Shown here: positions 44,051-55,845 of the stretch, piece by piece | Numbering within the stretch: the stretch's first letter is position 1 | Layout: each line of letters opens with the position of its first letter | NCBI GenBank assembly: GCA_003313425.1 | Contig: NHZP01000018.1 | Coordinates: 744,001 to 808,000 of the forward strand | DNA: 64,000 nt | Reading direction: 5' to 3' | Origin: Pseudopyrenochaeta lycopersici | Taxonomy: Eukaryota; Ascomycota; Dothideomycetes; Pleosporales; Pseudopyrenochaetaceae | Notes under the pieces: model-generated | Database searches by the model: none | What the model was told of the DNA's origin: nothing | The model's input: the letters and a program-made list of their open reading frames with translations, nothing else | Made by a program: the position numbers and the translations under genes

Positions 44051-46069
44051 TCACACCTGTGTCTCGTCCTTCTCCCTCAAACCATCCTCGCTCCCATCCC
44101 TAACCTCACTTCTCCTAACATCATCCTGCTCCTCTGCCCTCGCACCGCCCTCCCCGGCAGCCTCCGTACCGCCTTCAATCTCCTTCTTGACCGCCAACTC
44201 CGGATTTCCTGCCTCAACTCTCTCTCTCATCTTTCCACTCATCTCCTCCAAGCTCGGCACGACCCACTTTGCGCTCTCCCATGGTTTGACACCCATGAGG
44301 TACATGGTATCAATCTCCTCGAGGGTACGGCCCTGGCCTTCGATAACAAAGAAGTAAACGATTAGTCCGCCAAGTACGTTGGTGCCGGCGAAAACGTAGC
44401 CGTAGCGGAAGTCAATTGCACCGGTGATGAAGGGCGTGAAGAAGGCCAAGAGGAAGTTCCAAAGCCAGTTTGAGGCGGTGGACAGAGCCATTGCTTTGGC
44501 GCGATAGCGGGAAGGGTAAAGTTCTCCACAGATGGTCCAAATCCTGGAAAACTTAGCACACATCCCACGTGATTAAAAACATGCAGTTACTTACATTGGT
44601 CCCCAAGTGGTGGCGAACCCGAAAATGAAGAAGCATGCAAAGCAAATCATGGCTGTTGCTGCGCTCTCGGTTCTTTCGGGGTCCTCGCGATCGAGGGCAA
44701 AGTGGCCGACGGAGGCGAATATCAAGAAACAAATGAACATCCAAACAGAGCCTGCGATAAGCGACTTGCGACGGCCGTAATGCTCGACGATATAGAGACC
44801 GTAGAACGTTACGCCGAAGTTGATACCGTTCTACACAGCATTAGGTTTCGATGCAATGACTCGAACGAAATCGCTTACCAAGATCATCTGCGTCACAAAT
44901 GAATTCTTAATCCCCGTCCCGGCAAACACTACCGTGCCATAGTAGAAGAAGTAATTCGCACCCGTCAATTGCTGGAACATTTGCAATCCCATGCCAATCG
45001 CGAGACGATACGCCATTTTCGGTGCCTTCCACATACCAATCCACTCCTGGAATGCATTGCCCGCTTTAGTTTCCGCTTCAAACTTTGCCCTCATCTCTTC
45101 TAACTCAAGCTGGATACTGTAATGGTTCTCTGGGACGCCGTACACACTGACCATCGTTTTTGTGGCCTTGTCAACCTTGCCATGGCGATAGTTGAAGCGA
45201 GGTGTTTCAGAGAAGCCTAAGATACCGACGCTGAGGATGACGGCCGGTACAAAGGCTAGACCCAGAGTGATTTGCCAAGAGGCAGCTTTGCCAGATTGAT
45301 GGCGCTCAGCTCCGTAGTTGAAGACTGCCGCTAGGAAGATACCAAAGGTGATCATGAGCTGGTATGTCGAGATGAGCGCACCTCGGATGTGTCTGGGAGC
45401 TGTCTCTGCCTGTTCGACATTAGCATCTGGTTTTGCCTCATGGTATAGCACTGTACCTGATACATTGGCACAAGTAGACTCAGTCCGCCCACGCCAAGAC
45501 CAGCCACGAATCGGCCCATCATGACCTGGTACCACTTATCTGTCGAAGAAATTTGCACAATAATACCGACGCAGAGGACTGCGCAAGAGACAATAATGCT
45601 CTTCTTGCGGCCAACGAAATCGGCGATTGGAGCCGCGATGAGCGCACCAAACAATGTACCAATGGAAAGTAAGGCGACGATAAGACCGGACCGCACGTTA
45701 GAGAAGTAAGGTGTGCCATCTTGATGATGCTGTCCAAAGCGGTTCAAGAAATCTTTCATGCCGAGAAACCCGGAGATCATACCAGTGTCCTAAAGAGGGC
45801 GTACAAGGTCAGTATATGTCTCACTGCATGTTAAGTACTGGAGTTCACGAACATAGCCAAAGACGAAGCCACCTAGGAAGTGTTAGAAAAATAGGTTAAT
45901 AGGCTCAACATGACTTACCCATAGACACCAGTATCCCCATCCAGAAGCCCTTCCATGTTATCCTCGGGAGGGGAGTGTTGTCATAGCCAGCATGCTCGCC
46001 AACCCATCGTGAAGTATGTTCCACAGAGTTCCTGCGCCGCCAGTCCTTAATTGGATTAGGTATCTTCAT
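44051..46069 (-). CDS. MFS hexose/sugar transporter (587 aa)
   Basis: Sugar-porter family, 12 helices, expected in the plasma membrane. Six exons (46069-45919, 45872-45853, 45789-45457, 45409-44880, 44831-44595, 44543-44051) sum to 588 codons. The second exon is only 20 nt and restores GFVFGYDTGMISG in helix 1. Family motifs: DFVGRKKS (loop 2-3), GRFVAGLGVGG, SETPRF in place of PESPR, QMFQQLTGANYFFYYG in helix 7, YGRRKS, CGELYPSRYRAKA and EGQGRTLEEID. The tail is long, charged and Glu/Gly-rich. Two loose CreA-type words (CTGGGG at 46164, GTGGGG at about 46279) lie upstream and could mean glucose control, but such words are common. The exact sugar is unknown. Confidence 0.93.
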
Positions 46070-47650
46070 CCTGACTTTATTCAAAGTATTACAATACTTC
46101 CCAGCTATGCAGTCGATATGTCGTGACCAGGGAAAAGATCCAAAGCAACTTTATACTCCTGGTCTGGGGTTGCATCGGCATCTCGGATTTTCCATGCTTA
46201 CTGCATACTCTTCCCCATGGGCACGAGATCAATCAAAGATGACGGATTAGTGCGGTTTGGACGATGCTGGCGATAGTTGTGGGGCGGAAGATGGCGGAAG
46301 AAGTAATCTTCCAACCAGCGAAGTATCACGCGCCGTGAAGAGGGTTGAACCTGCATCGTTGTGTCTACGATCATTCCGGGGCAGTGGAAAGCATGAGATA
46401 TCTGGAGACATCTTATGTTTCTTGAAGGCATATAATTCTTTCAATGTCCATGAAATTTCTCAGTCTGGCACACTGGGTCCATCATAGTCTGGTCATTGTA
46501 CATGGTGGACTTCGATCAAGAACCATCCCGCCAACGTTGCAATCGGCCGACGCATGCATGGGTCAATTTCTACTACGTCACAGTTCAAAATGACGAAATT
46601 TGGCGTTCTCAAGCTTACTGATGGAAGACGACTGTTCTAGAGAAGCTTATTTGTGGGCATCCCGGAACTCCGCGCACATCCGGTGGCGACTTTGTGTTCC
46701 AAAGAACATGAAGCACAGGTAAAGAATATTCTACTAGCTACTTATTTTACAAAAAGCCGTATCTAATGTAGGTATTATGGACGCAGATCTGTTCCTTGTT
46801 GCATCGGATCGCGGAGTCGTCTTGTTGCGGCTCGGCATCCGACTAGTCACGCCATGGTCGCATTTAGTGGGCAACAGGAACCCCATGTCTGAATATCGTG
46901 CTGAGAAATATAAATTGATTTTTAAATGTTTTACTGCTCGATAATTGTGTCTGCAGTTGATTTCTATTTCGAATCAAGAAGGATGGCTGGCGATATCGTT
47001 ACACTTCCGAACTTCGATTATGGTTGCAATGCTGAATGAGGATAACCAAAGGAAGTTAGATACATTTAGTTTAGGACGACAGATGTAGTTCGGGTACCGG
47101 GAATTGATATTATACGGGCAATCGCAGCCGAAGGCGCACAAAGATGCGAATGGCCTGGTATGAAATGGGCTGCGGAACTCCTTCGTCTACCCGCTTCATC
47201 AATATCTTTCCATTTGGATTAATCCAGAAGGTCCACTCTGTTCAAAAGACATGGTGTATGAAATTTTAAGGCTTCTCGAGAACTACAACGGTGATCAAAA
47301 TGTGCGTTCAATATGCATGTATATAAGTAGAGGTGACTAGTTGCCCTATGGATGCGGAGACCACCAGCCTTAGCTTTTCCTGTTAGTCTTGTTAGTGTCC
47401 AGTTTTATTAATCTTACTATGGAGCCTAACATAGGCCATGCAATACCGAGGTGTTATATCAAAAGAAATCCCACCAGAGAGATGTTCCACATGAATACGG
47501 CAGTCTGGGCTACTCGAAACGAGATATAGTACAATCCTTGCGTATAACATGAATTGAAGAATGAGAGAATAAAAGCGCTAATATCAATACATCAATACAT
47601 CAATATAAAATATTTCCTGCCGATAGGGCTGAAACTCCATGATTGTATCT
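46070..47650. other. Intergenic, AT-rich, no supported gene
   Basis: Promoter of the hexose transporter at its left end. The rest is AT-rich with short frames only. ATCAATACATCAATAC repeats lie at about 47582-47600. Confidence 0.4.
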
Positions 47651-48911
47651 TCATGAGCCCCATGCATCGCCCACGTCCAAGCCTTCCTCAACGAATGTAG
47701 AGGACCAGTGTGCATCCGAGTCGTACGCCGGCAAAGCACCCAATTCATTGAGAACTGACACTTTTCTGGTCTCGATTACCAACACAGTCATTAAACCAGC
47801 CATGATTATGTCAAGTCTAACTTGTGCCTCAACGTTCAAACAAACAAACTGCGGCGGAGATTTGCCGTCAGGATGAAAGTAGACAACGGCTAGATCGTTC
47901 ACTGTATGTCTGGGATCTTGGTATCGACCGTTGACGTCTCTTACCACGGGTTTTACCTAAATTGATGATTCGTCAGCGCCATCGACTGTCAAAACAGCGG
48001 AAACAGGAATCCATGTTGCATACCCTGACGAGACCCCGTGGGGCAGAGTCAAAGCCCATCCAACCCTCTATGAGATAGAATGCCTCTGGTAATCCGCCTT
48101 CTATCCCGCTATCCCACCACAGCCCATACGCATCCCCTAAATGCCCAAGAGTCCGCCTGTCGCCCCACGACAAGCGAAGCGAGTTCCCTTTCCCAAGACA
48201 GGGTGATTCGCTTAGCACCGCACCTGAAGCGACTTTCTTCCAAACAGGCATTGACTCCAAGATTAGCTTCGCCACTGTCCAGTTTCCCGACCTTGCCAAA
48301 TCCAAGGTTGGCTCTATCTCCGATGTGCATGTATGATACCATACTCCATGGATAGGATCCCTTCGCTTTATTACAAGTTCATTGAACTCCGTTGCTGACC
48401 TGATACTGGGCTGCGCAGTCAGGGAATACAATGGCTGACGATCAGCGGGGCCGAAGTGGAATCTTTCGGCGATGGGGTGGATGTCGATTCTGGTTTGGCG
48501 AAATATTCGCATGACGAGAATCGCAGAGGTGTCAAGAGACATGTTTCGAAAGTCTTCTCCATATTGAGGAGGTGCAGCACTATAACTAGAGTTGTGATTA
48601 TATCCTTGACTGGCATGATAGCCTGGTGGAGCGCCTGTCGATGATGTAACTGAGTTAGCGACATCGGTCGCTGGGAGACCTAGGGAAGTAGATTCATGGT
48701 ATAAGGAAGCTGCGATATTGAAAAAATAGTTTAGATCGCGCGTAGAAATCGATGGAATACTGCCTGGAGCAAAACCAGGTGGGGGTACTGCTTTGGGCTG
48801 AATGGCTTTGTAAGGCTGTGGAGGTGAAAAGACCTGTGAATACTCTCCGGTCCGCTCCCTGGTACCTGGCGGTGGACCGGCAAACTTCTTTTCTGTCTTT
48901 CGGATAGGCAT
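47651..48911 (-). CDS. Hypothetical Pro-rich protein (397 aa)
   Basis: One 67-nt intron (47957-48023, phase 0) joins two exons to 398 codons. The N-terminal 120 residues are Pro/Ser/Tyr-rich and disordered-looking (GPPPGTRERTGEY, PPPGFAPGS). The remaining 270 residues are globular and rich in beta-strand-like stretches, with several tryptophans (DPIHGVWYHTC, SLRLSWGDRRTLG, YGLWWDSG). A C-terminal hydrophobic helix, RLDIIMAGLMTVLVIE, follows. A barrel closed by a C-terminal hydrophobic helix recalls the Tubby/LURP-one/scramblase fold, but the similarity is only by eye. It is transcribed divergently from the large Gly-rich gene with 666 bases between, so shared control is possible. Function unknown. 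Confidence 0.75.
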
Positions 48912-49577
48912 CCTGTTTACCAGTTAAAGATTTGAGGCGAGTTAAAATTTGGAGAATTGCTATTATGCAGGGCGCGTGGACAGGAGGGGTTCAGCTGAGT
49001 GCGCTGTGGTCGAATTCAGCCTTGTTGCTAGTGGTGAATTGGTCTTTTAAAATTACGTGGCTGAAGCACTCAAAGGGGATGTGGTCAATAAGCCACTATC
49101 ACGCTCTCCTGCCCTACTAACTCCCAATTTTTCAGCTCGTGTAGACGGAATCTTCCAGCTTCTTGGCGTTCGAAACATTCAAGAACAATTCTTGCGGGCT
49201 GTCCCGGCCAGTCCCCGCAAGCCACATCATACAGAAACGGATGAGGCGTATCAGAACAACACGAACCCTAGAACTGATTAGCCGAATGTCTCCTTTTGCG
49301 TCAGGCAGTATCAGCCTTTATCAGGCGGTTCGAACTAAATGGGCCTAGTGGATCCTATCAGTTGTTCATGAAGCGATATTTGATCGTCAAGACAGGTTAG
49401 AGCTCAATTAAGGCGCCGAACGTGAAGTTTAAACATATTCTGGCATCAGCTCCTCTGATGGTCTACTCGTTAAGCTGTAGATCTCCTTCACAAGTTGGGA
49501 GATTGGTCTATGAGTTATGAGAAAAGAGTGTACAGCCTTTCACCCCATGCTTTGACATTAACCACATCTCTTTCAGT
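48912..49577. other. Divergent promoter region
   Basis: Separates the Pro-rich gene (minus) and the Gly-rich gene (plus). The short plus-strand frames here show no domain. Confidence 0.45.
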
Positions 49578-52500
49578 ATGGAGGCTCGAAACGGAAAACT
49601 AATTGACACGAGTGGTCGCAATGGAATGCCAGCTCCAGAGTTTATGGGCGATCGACCTGCAGAAGGTATTTGGTGCTCTCAGCTCCACTTGTTACGCTTA
49701 ATCACTCAATTATCATAGTACCCGTCGGTCAATGTGGTATGCACGGCAGATCTGCTGGAAACCCTACCGCTGGTACCCCAGGTTTCGATATCCGCGTTCG
49801 CGTTGCCTATGCTTCAGAAGAGCCAGGTGTAGTGCAAGTCGCAGGCGAGGGTCCCCATACAGGTCAGACCTGGAAAGTTGCAAGAGATGAGAAGATGCTT
49901 CTGATGGCAAATGGTGGAAGTGGCGGTGCTGGAGGGAGAGGGGAAGATGGGCAAGCTGGTGGGCGCGGACGAAACGGTAGAGATGCCACAAAACACCGCA
50001 ATGGCGAGGATGGTCAAGATGGAGCGCCAGGGGGAAAGTAAGTCGCTTCTCGTCATATCATTCTCATAATTGGATATATAATTAACTGCGCTAATAGCGG
50101 CGGGTACGGTTCGAGCGGTGCTGATGGTGCTGCTGGGGGCAACGTCTTCATCACTGTTCATGAAGAAGATACTGATTTACTTCTTCCCCTCGAATACAAC
50201 ATTAATGGCGGAGCCGGAGGCGCTAGCGGCGAGCATGGGGAGCCGGGTGACGGAGGCACAGGTGGGCTTGGAGGTCAAGGGCATGTTTGGTATGTTTAGG
50301 AAACACATCAATCCACGAAAACAAAAAAGTTTAACCTGGTAAAATAGGACCGAAAAGCATTCGAATTCCGTCTCTGCTCACGCCCGGCCTGGTGGTGCAA
50401 ACGGTCGAAACGGATCTCCTGGTAATAGAGCGACGACAAACTTGACGGGTGGAAGGTCGTAAGTTAGCAGAATTCGCATTTTATCTTGATTTCAAAACTG
50501 ACCCATTAATCTTAAGAGGTCCAAATGGCAGCGTTCAGATCAAAGTCATTCGAGGAGATTTGTCCGAAGCAACATATCCTGGAGTATATCGCTTGGAAGT
50601 TTCCAACTTCGATATCATTGATGAGAATGAAGACGGTATCAACGAGCCTGGCGAACACTTACACGTTCACAACATCCGGGTGCGAAATGTAGGCCAAATG
50701 CCATCCCCGGAAGCGAGATCAATACAAGTTCTGATTCAAGGCACCAAATTTCTTGAACCTATAACCTCGGAACCAATCGAATTACCGCGTTCTATTCAAC
50801 CTGGGCAGGAAGTGGAGGTGGCCGGCGTCCTTCGAGCATATATAAGGAACGAATGGGCAGAGAAACCTTTAGGATTAATGCTAAAGGCGACAGAATTCGT
50901 TACTCTTGTGGCTTATTTCGACGAACGGTTGAATCGACCTCTCCCAAAGTTTTGCGGGCAGGCCGACATACTCATCCAGTATCCTCTGGTGCTGGACCCG
51001 CCTACTTATCTCGACTGCGTTGCCAAAGGCGATAAAGTTCGCTTCAAATGGGTACTTCATAACAACTCTTCGAAGCCGTATGGTATTGATAGTATACTAC
51101 GTCGTGCCGCAGCTACGAGGTTGTCTGATCCGGCCCAATTCTTTACACTCACGCATGCTACAGATGATACACCTGATCAAGCCATTGATGAGCTGACCGA
51201 AATCGAACCCTATTCAATGGTCACAATCGACCAAGACTTCAGTGTCAATCCGAATACAATGGAATTCAGCGAAGGCAACCTTTCTTTAGAGCTCATGCTG
51301 TCGGACCCCAAAACTGGTACCATGCGACCAGTTCAGAAGCACGTCATGCACCTCCAGATATCCGGGGTTTACCAATTGAGCCCCAACCCGAGCTTTCTCT
51401 TAGTGGTCAACTCGAAGACACCAAACCATGCAATACATCAAATCATCACCCTTGTTCGACAACGCTTACATACATCCTTGGATATCTACAACCTCAGCCT
51501 TTCGGGCTCATACGAGAGTCCTGTCACCAAGGATAACGTTCTCAAATCCTACGAAGGGAAAAGCATCATCATTTTCGGGAATAAGTTTCCATATTTCAAC
51601 CGAGGTCTTTGTGATCCTTGGTCGCTCTTGGACCCGTGGTATACCGGCCTTTTGATGAAATCGGGCACCAATATACTATTCGCTGCCGTTCAGGACCTTC
51701 CCGCTCTCAACGTATGGGCCGAGAAGATGACGTTCCCTGCTCATGATTTTACAGCAGGAACACATTCAATAAACGACCAGAATGCGAAGATGGTCGTCGC
51801 TGCGCTGAAACAGACCGACCCAAAGGCGCTCACAAGCGACATGGTTACCCATAGATTTCCAGTGAAGAAGGCATTATTCAAAAGCTTGCCATCATCTGTT
51901 GACTCGACAGCCAAGGCTACGGCAAAGAGATTGAACAAGAACATGCCACTAAGACGCTTTATTGCTGTTCCCGACGTTCAGGTTTCTGATGCCACAGGGA
52001 AAAATGGTGGAGTCATCATCTGCGAGGGTGTTCCGAAGAATGCAAACTTAATCGCTTCAGTGAATGCATTCCCTGCATCTCCTCCGGGGACACATGTTAT
52101 TGCGGATTATCATCTATTCCTCGTTATTTCATGTCTTCCATTCAGCGTGAAAGCACGTATGTTCTGGAACATGGTTGGTCAGCCTAGTGGAACTGGTGTG
52201 TCTTGTGACGTTGTGTATTCAGGGCTGGATGGATTCTACAACAATGTTCCAGGTCAGACTGTCGGAGTCGACAAGAAGGTAAATTTAGACAACGCGCTTT
52301 AAATTGCCTCGAAAATACTAACTGCAAGTAACAGATCTTAGACGCCGTTTGTCTTTCCCTTCAATTCAACATGACTGCGGAGATCTATCGATTCACCTCG
52401 TCCAAACCGCGCTATCCGGACCCTTTGAAAGCTGTCGAACAGTACAAACAACTCTCTCTCGTCACTCAATTCTTTGAAGCCGCTCCTAAAACCCCAAATA

Positions 52501-53003
52501 TTACAGAAATTGCGAACGCGCAATTCCTCATTGGAACACTTGGTGCAGTCCATGCCCTCGCGAACCCCCTCAACTTCTGGCAAAGCTTCAAGGGTGCATT
52601 CGCCTTCCTTGGCAATAGAAAGGGCAGATTAACACCGGCGCTGAATGAACACATCTTAAGCAGCATTACAGATATATGTGCAGCGGGCGTCGCAGCCTCA
52701 GTAAAAGACCACGTTCTGCAGCGCTCTAAGCATGTTAAGAATGGTATCAGAGGTCTTCGTGGAAAGAAAAGATTTGAGGGATTTGGATGGGCTGAGTTAG
52801 CTGCATTTTCAGGCTTAGGTACTGCTGTCATAGTGGACCTGTCTGAGCTGTGTCCACTCAGTGTTTCAATGAACGCTGCGGCTGTGGATACGCATGTGAG
52901 AACGTATCACAACGATCGTAAGAACACGATGGATTGGGAAAAAGACGCTAAAATATTACTAAACTCGATGGTGAATCCTATCGATGAGGAAGAGTCGACT
53001 TGA
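49578..53003 (+). CDS. Large Gly-rich (collagen-like) protein with a bacterial-style CARDB-like domain (1046 aa)
   Basis: Six exons with introns at 49666-49718, 50038-50097, 50290-50347, 50459-50516 and 52279-52334 sum to 1047 codons. The last intron has a classic TACTAAC branch site. There is no signal peptide. Residues about 93-240 are Gly/Asp/Asn-rich with collagen-like GxxG runs (GGSGGAGGRGEDGQAGGRG). Next comes DENEDGINEPGE (272-283), the DxNxDG...PGE entry motif usually seen at the start of bacterial CARDB-type beta-sandwiches. It is followed by LHVHNIRVRNVG. A second beta-rich region (about 330-470) and a mixed region with FLLVVNSKTPNHAI and IIIFGNKFPYF follow. The last 220 residues, added by the final exon, are helical. 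I know no experimentally described relative. A cytosolic or unconventional-secretion role, and horizontal origin of the middle domain, are inference. Confidence 0.82.
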
Positions 53004-53519
53004 GCGGATAGCTAGGATCGCAAATCACGCGCCTTGCGATGTTGCCACACCATGTCTCTATTTCCTTTGTTTCGGAAATACTCCGCGCTCTTACTGTTAC
53101 TGTCGCTCATGAATAATTCCCTAGCTGTTTATTAATCTATTCACCTTGCAAGTGGATGTTGAATTACTCCACAGGCTAATTACTATTCGGACAGAACGGC
53201 CACATTTGCTAAGACTGTACCTGTCAATCGTCTATGTATTTCGTAATTGTTTGAGGAACGACAAATTTGAACCCGCAAATGACTAATAAGCTCAGCATCT
53301 ATAGAGTGGAGAAGGATACCAACACTTGCGTGATGGTCATCATCATGCTGCACTGCGTCAATGCAGTACCGTTGTACCGTCTGGTGACACAGGGGGCGAG
53401 AAGGAACGATAATGTATTTTTGTCAATAATGAGGTCACAATCTTAAACTAAGACAAAATTCGCCTTCTCTGCCTTGCGTGTGGTGTGCGTTTCAAATGTT
53501 GGTCGACCCATTCCCGCTG
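53004..53519. other. Convergent 3' region, no supported gene
   Basis: Lies between the ends of the Gly-rich gene and the membrane protein gene. AT-rich; presumably the 3' UTRs. Confidence 0.45.
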
Positions 53520-54827
53520 TTATGTACTTGGCAACAGGTATAGCGATCGCTTCCGCCACACAAACACTACCTCGAAAAAGACAGGCAAAAAAACTGCAAT
53601 GGCTACGATTTGGCCAAATGACCACTGCTCGTCAGGAAAATTTCCACCGGCTGCTTCTACCATGTCCCTCTGAAGTTTCCGTAAACGAAAGAAAGCCCAG
53701 AACTCCACGACCAACAAAAAATACACGACAAGAGATATTATGAGCCACAATAGCAAGCCAGGGAATGATTTCTCGTCCAGAATAGCTTCAAGTTTATTGA
53801 TCCAACCCCATCTGTATTGGTAACGACCTTCCGTTGCAGATACGAACACTTTGTGAACGACGGCAAATGTTATCAGCAGATAGCTGACAATTCCAACTGC
53901 AGTTATATAATGCTCTTGTGATTGGCTGATAACTCTGACATCCTTGAAACAAGTCTGTTCAATTACAGCCCATTCAGCTTCAGATATCACGGCGCTTGAC
54001 GAATCACCGATCGGGCTTTCGCCTACAGTTGTTAGGTTAAATCTATTCTCGGTCTTCAACTACTTACCAAATGTTCCTCCCACACGGGAGAAGAAAGGGC
54101 AAAATGCCAAAGCCCAGCATATGATGAAATACAGTAGTCGCTGCTCTTTTCGAGCTTTCAAAAGCGAGGTGGTCTCACGGTTACCACAGTCGTTTGAGTT
54201 ACCGGTTTCGAGATTATATGCGCCAGTATTTTGTTCCCGTATGGGCTGCCCGATGGTGTCGACTGCTTCAGTCTCTGTGAACAGACGGGGCCGAAGAATA
54301 ATGATTACCAGAGGTAACAGCGATAATGATGATACGAGCCAAGTAATCTCCTTAGTAAGTCCTCCCATGCCAGCTGCACCCAAGTTCCAGTCCGCTTTTG
54401 AGAGCGTGAAGATGCATGCTACTTGAATTGCAAAGGTAAAGAAGGAAGCTGTATCACAATATACCTTCGATGCATTCGAGAGCAGCAACTTCGCGAACAC
54501 TACATTCTTATGACCCCTCATATCGTACCAGAGGGAAGCACCTACGATGAGGCTACACAGCACACTCTCCATCAGGTATCCTGTTGCCATTCCGATACCA
54601 CTTATATCAGGATTACCGGTACCCCAGAGAGCCCCGCAAACGTTTAATCTGCAGTAGCTAATCCGGCTGAAGTCATTGTCGGTCGCGTTTCGAAGGAGCC
54701 TGATGTATGAGGAGAAATTGGTACGGGAAGACAGCTCTGCGCACGCATGAGCATCCATGACGAGTCTATAGCGCCTGGGATATGTTCTAGAATATAGCGA
54801 AAGATTGTACTCTCTGTGAGGGAGCAT
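53520..54827 (-). CDS. Multi-pass membrane protein of unknown function (420 aa)
   Basis: One 45-nt intron (54023-54067, phase 1) joins two exons to 421 codons. The first 90 residues contain several cysteines (DAHACAE, SYCRLNVCGALWG) and read as an extracellular or lumenal part with GNPDISGIGMATGY leading into the first helix. About seven hydrophobic helices follow, including ESVLCSLIVGASLWYDM, TFAIQVACIFTLS, ITWLVSSLSLLPLVIIIL, LLYFIICWALAFCPFF, ITAVGIVSYLLITFAV, LLLWLIISLVVYFLLVV and FGQIVAIAVFLPVFFEVVF. A cytoplasmic loop of about 50 charged residues lies in the middle. It resembles a family expanded in plant-associated ascomycetes, known to me only as hypothetical proteins. An internal Met at about residue 24 is an alternative start. 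It is divergent from the small Ser/Thr-rich membrane gene, 214 bases away. Confidence 0.8.
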
Positions 54828-55041
54828 GATGATGATAATCGTGCTCCGTTGAGATTAAGTTTTGTTGGCTGGCTCTGGAAGCCGACGCCTCTGCACCCAC
54901 CGACTCCACATGAGAGCTGAACAGTCAAGCTGAACTATCAGGCCGAACAATTATGCCGCGCAAAAGCAACCTCATCCGCAGGACTCAATTTGATCGCAGG
55001 TTACAATCCACACTTCATCCTCATCTGTTTTCGATACGGTC

Positions 55042-55629
55042 ATGATGCTGGCGCTTCCGCTTGTGGAGCTCATTCTCCTAGTAGCTTTCTTTGCACATCC
55101 CGTAAGGCTTCAATGGAGGATATGACCCGCAAGGCTGAGGCTAAGAACAAAGTTTGATACCGCGAATGTAACCGTTCAGTCAACATTCATGACAAGCGTC
55201 TTGCAAAATGCATCAACACTAACGCCTCCGTGGTCCACATCCCCAAGTTCGTCGCCAAATAATTCCACATCACCCCACGGGGGAGCATCAAGCTCCATTA
55301 CCGGCTTCACACTTGGAACAGCACTAGGAGGCACCGCTGGTGGACTTATCATATGTGCAATCATTGTGTTCTGGTAAGTGGCTCTTCAACTACCACCTGC
55401 CTCGCTATGTTCTGACAGGCTTAGGGTTCGCGGGCGTAGAAAAGCAAGGGCTGCAATCAACGCCTCCTGTCCGACTATACAGCCGTTAGATCAGCTAGTT
55501 TCCATGGAGAAGGCTGGCTCGATGATCGACGCTGAGCAAGCACGCTCTGAGTCATCCAGATCTGGCACAGCGTTAGACGTTCGGGAGCAGAAAAAGGTGC
55601 GCCCGCAGAGGGATGCGACCACGATGTGA
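55042..55629 (+). CDS. Small Ser/Thr-rich single-pass membrane protein (154 aa)
   Basis: Three exons with introns at 55102-55179 (phase 0) and 55374-55418 (phase 2) give 155 codons. Exon 1 supplies a signal peptide (MMLALPLVELILLVAFFAHP). Exon 2 supplies a short Ser/Thr/Pro/Asn-rich outside part, likely O-glycosylated, and a membrane helix (ALGGTAGGLIICAIIVFW). Exon 3 supplies a basic stop-transfer (RVRGRRKARA) and a Ser/Glu-rich tail. The layout is that of small wall-stress-sensor-like (MID2/WSC type) or glycoprotein anchors, but no WSC domain is present. The gene shares a 214-bp divergent promoter with the multi-pass membrane protein. Without exon 1 the protein would begin at the ATG at 55189. 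Confidence 0.7.
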
Positions 55630-55845
55630 CTTTTGGTTTCTAATCGAGCCTAATGTATCATTTTGTCTCTTTGATATAGTTTCAGGCCATTACCTTGTCC
55701 TAGTCTATAGCTCATTCCTGTATTTCCCTATTTGATCAATGCAAGGTCCAGACGCTCAGTGCTGAAAACGCGGACATCAAACCAACCCAATGTTTCCCCT
55801 GTCCTGAAGGCTTTGAGGATTCAAGTCTGGGAGATGAATTGTTGA

